Positions 6,321 to 7,453 of a stretch of 7,453 bases of DNA are shown piece by piece. Numbering within the stretch: position 1 is the stretch's first letter; every line of letters begins with the position of its first letter. The notes beneath the pieces were generated by a model that saw only the letters and a program-made list of their open reading frames with translations, searched no databases and was not told where the DNA came from. The position numbers and the translations under genes are program-made. Source of the DNA: DATKMG01 sp035541995 (GTDB taxonomy: Bacteria; Acidobacteriota; Terriglobia; Versatilivoradales; Versatilivoraceae); contig DATKMG010000685.1 of NCBI GenBank assembly GCA_035541995.1, positions 1-7,453 on the forward strand. Reading direction: 5' to 3'.

Positions 6321-6341
6321 ATGGGCAGATGGGACAATGGG
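6321..6341. repeat. Three ATGGG copies at 8-base spacing in the PKS leader
   Basis: On the plus strand ATGGG occurs at 6321-6325, 6329-6333 and 6337-6341. On the minus strand this is CCCAT three times with an exact period of 8, lying between the candidate PKS promoter and its ribosome site. It could be a binding array or an mRNA element. The units are short and chance is possible. Confidence 0.4.
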
Positions 6342-6361
6342 CGAGACAACACCTATCTAGG

Positions 6362-6391
6362 AGTATACCTGATTTTTTTATTCACTGACAG
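6362..6391 (-). promoter_or_regulatory. Candidate sigma-70-type promoter for the PKS
   Basis: On the minus strand CTGTCA (-35, at 6391-6386, 4 of 6 consensus bases) is followed by an 18-base A-rich spacer containing seven A in a row, and then TATACT (-10, at 6367-6362). It lies in the 187-base gap between the VWFA stop and the PKS start and would give a leader of about 75 bases. A 10-base palindrome GCGAATTCGC also occurs in this gap (6423-6432). No terminator with a T-run was seen after the VWFA gene. Confidence 0.45.
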
Positions 6392-6466
6392 GAGGCAGTC
6401 TTGTCGGGATGCAATTCAAAGTGCGAATTCGCCCGTTTTGATTTTTGGAGGAGGAGTAAGAACAGT

Positions 6467-7402
6467 CTACGGGGTGCTGTAGAATCCTGCCCTGTGGCGG
6501 ACGATGTAGGCCGGGTTCCTCACTTTGATTTCAATCGTGCGAAAACCCTCTTCAACCGTCTTCTGCTTTGAGTAGTATGCCAGGTAATACTGGGTACGCA
6601 ATTCGTTGCCGATAGCTGCAAACGTGGAGCGGTAGGATTCCGGGGAAGTCACCTTAAAAAATCTCCCACCGGTCTTCTCGGCCAAGTAAATCATGGCATG
6701 CTCGCCGGCCAGGTTTCGCCCGGGTTCGCTCTTGATCGGCTGAACCACAAGCGCATAGACCAATGCCTCAGAATTCTGGCACATTTTCAGAGAGTCTTTC
6801 AGTTCCAACTGGCTGGTTGTATCAGTCCCATCAGACACGATCAACACAACTTTCCGTCCACTGGCCTTAGCCATTTCTTCCGCAGCCAGGTAGATCGCAT
6901 CATACAGCGATGTCCCGCCGTGGGCTTTGATAGATCGGATCGCTGCTGCAATTCGATCGGTCCGATTATCATTCCTGACCAACTCCTGCACTTCTTCCGA
7001 AATCTGAAAAACTGAAACCCGGTCCACAGTCCGCAAGATTTCGCGCAAGAATTCGATCGCAGCCTCCTGCTCAACCTTGATTTCTGTCAGGATGCTTACT
7101 GAACTGTCAAAGAGTAGAGAAAGCCGCAAGGGTTGATCCATTTCTCTACCGAAAACCGCAATAGTCTGCAGTTGGTCATTCTCGAAGACCTGGAAGTCCT
7201 CCTGCTTGAGATCAGCTACCAGGGCGCCATCTGCGGTGGTCACTGTAGCTAGAACTGAAGTCAGGTTCACATCGACTTTCAGCTGGTAATCTTGATGAGA
7301 CGAACTACGGGCGCGTTGGGCAGGAGTAGGAACTGGAGACCCTATACACAATGCCTGAATCAAAATGGACATCTTGAAAAGCCGGGAGACTTGGAGCTTC
7401 AC
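6467..7402 (-). CDS. Secreted VWFA-domain protein, acidobacterial VWFA-related family
   Basis: 311 residues from a GTG start at 7402. AGGA lies 8 bases upstream, and the new N-terminus (MKLQVSRLFK, then MSILIQALCIG, then PTPAQRA) reads as a signal peptide; the longer TTG-started frame to 7447 does not. A short beta-rich region (VDVNLTSVLATVT, LKQEDFQVFEND) precedes a VWA domain. The metal-binding MIDAS parts are all visible: DSSVS at 99-103, Thr164 in GGTSLYDAIYLA, and Asp191 in VSDGTDT. The tail LRTQYYLAYYS ... GFRTIEIKVRN ... VRHRAGFY is characteristic of the TIGR03436-type family, abundant in Acidobacteria. VWA domains bind protein partners through a metal ion; no function has been assigned to this family that I can name. 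It is in the same direction as the PKS, with a 187-base gap and a separate candidate promoter between them, so a shared role is not implied. Confidence 0.9.
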   Translation of the reverse strand: MKLQVSRLFKMSILIQALCIGSPVPTPAQRARSSSHQDYQLKVDVNLTSVLATVTTADGALVADLKQEDFQVFENDQLQTIAVFGREMDQPLRLSLLFDSSVSILTEIKVEQEAAIEFLREILRTVDRVSVFQISEEVQELVRNDNRTDRIAAAIRSIKAHGGTSLYDAIYLAAEEMAKASGRKVVLIVSDGTDTTSQLELKDSLKMCQNSEALVYALVVQPIKSEPGRNLAGEHAMIYLAEKTGGRFFKVTSPESYRSTFAAIGNELRTQYYLAYYSKQKTVEEGFRTIEIKVRNPAYIVRHRAGFYSTP

Positions 7403-7410
7403 GGTGTTGA

Positions 7411-7414
7411 TCCT
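7411..7414 (-). promoter_or_regulatory. Shine-Dalgarno AGGA for the VWFA gene
   Basis: On the minus strand AGGA is followed by 8 bases and then GTG at 7402-7400. This decides in favour of the GTG start over the TTG at 7447, which has only six bases of sequence before it in the window. Confidence 0.5.
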
Positions 7415-7453
7415 GCGATCGGTTGGGATAAGAACTCCCCGAACCAATACGAT

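Noticed and set aside
6423..6432. GCGAATTCGC 10-base palindrome after the VWFA gene
   Set aside because: A perfect 10-base palindrome can arise by chance in a window of this size, and it is not placed at a promoter or next to a T-run.
7403..7447. N-terminal extension of the VWFA protein to a TTG at 7447
   Set aside because: Start would be TTG with almost no upstream sequence to judge. The GTG at 7402 has AGGA at good spacing and yields a sensible signal peptide.

Overview
The window most resembles an Acidobacteriota-type genome. The main pointer is a secreted von Willebrand factor A protein at the right end. Its pattern matches the acidobacterial VWFA-related family (TIGR03436 type): a DSSVS MIDAS motif, a GGTSLYDAIY segment, and a C-terminal LRTQYYLAYY segment. 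The histidine-kinase tail at the left end is of a kind common in the same phylum. This is inference from remembered family patterns, because no search was run.

Layout: bases 1-139 hold the last 45 codons of a plus-strand sensor histidine kinase. Everything else is on the minus strand. In transcription order (right to left) there is a secreted VWFA-domain protein (7402-6467), a type III polyketide synthase (6279-5212), a 1252-residue multidomain iron-sulfur flavoprotein (5054-1296), and a secreted protein of unknown function with a metzincin-like HELGHFHG motif (1183-155). The gaps between these genes are 187, 157 and 112 bases, so no stretch over 300 bases lacks a gene. The last minus-strand gene converges on the histidine kinase, and its 3' end is built from six tandem 7-bp repeats.

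The point of most interest is the pair formed by the type III PKS and the giant flavoprotein. The PKS keeps the Cys-His-Asn triad of the chalcone synthase family and looks closest to bacterial alkylresorcinol/alkylpyrone-type synthases. The flavoprotein looks like a single-chain version of two proteins that are normally separate. One is a GltD/NfnB-like half (two Fe-S clusters, FAD and NAD(P) folds). The other is a PyrK/NfnA-like half (ferredoxin-reductase fold and a C-terminal [2Fe-2S] Cys set). Both follow about 310 residues that I do not recognise. A plausible but unproven reading is that the PKS makes a phenolic or pyrone lipid and the flavoprotein supplies or removes electrons in the same pathway. 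Each of the two genes has its own candidate promoter, so they may form a functional neighbourhood rather than one strict operon.

No tRNA, rRNA, CRISPR array, insertion sequence or convincing intrinsic terminator was seen.
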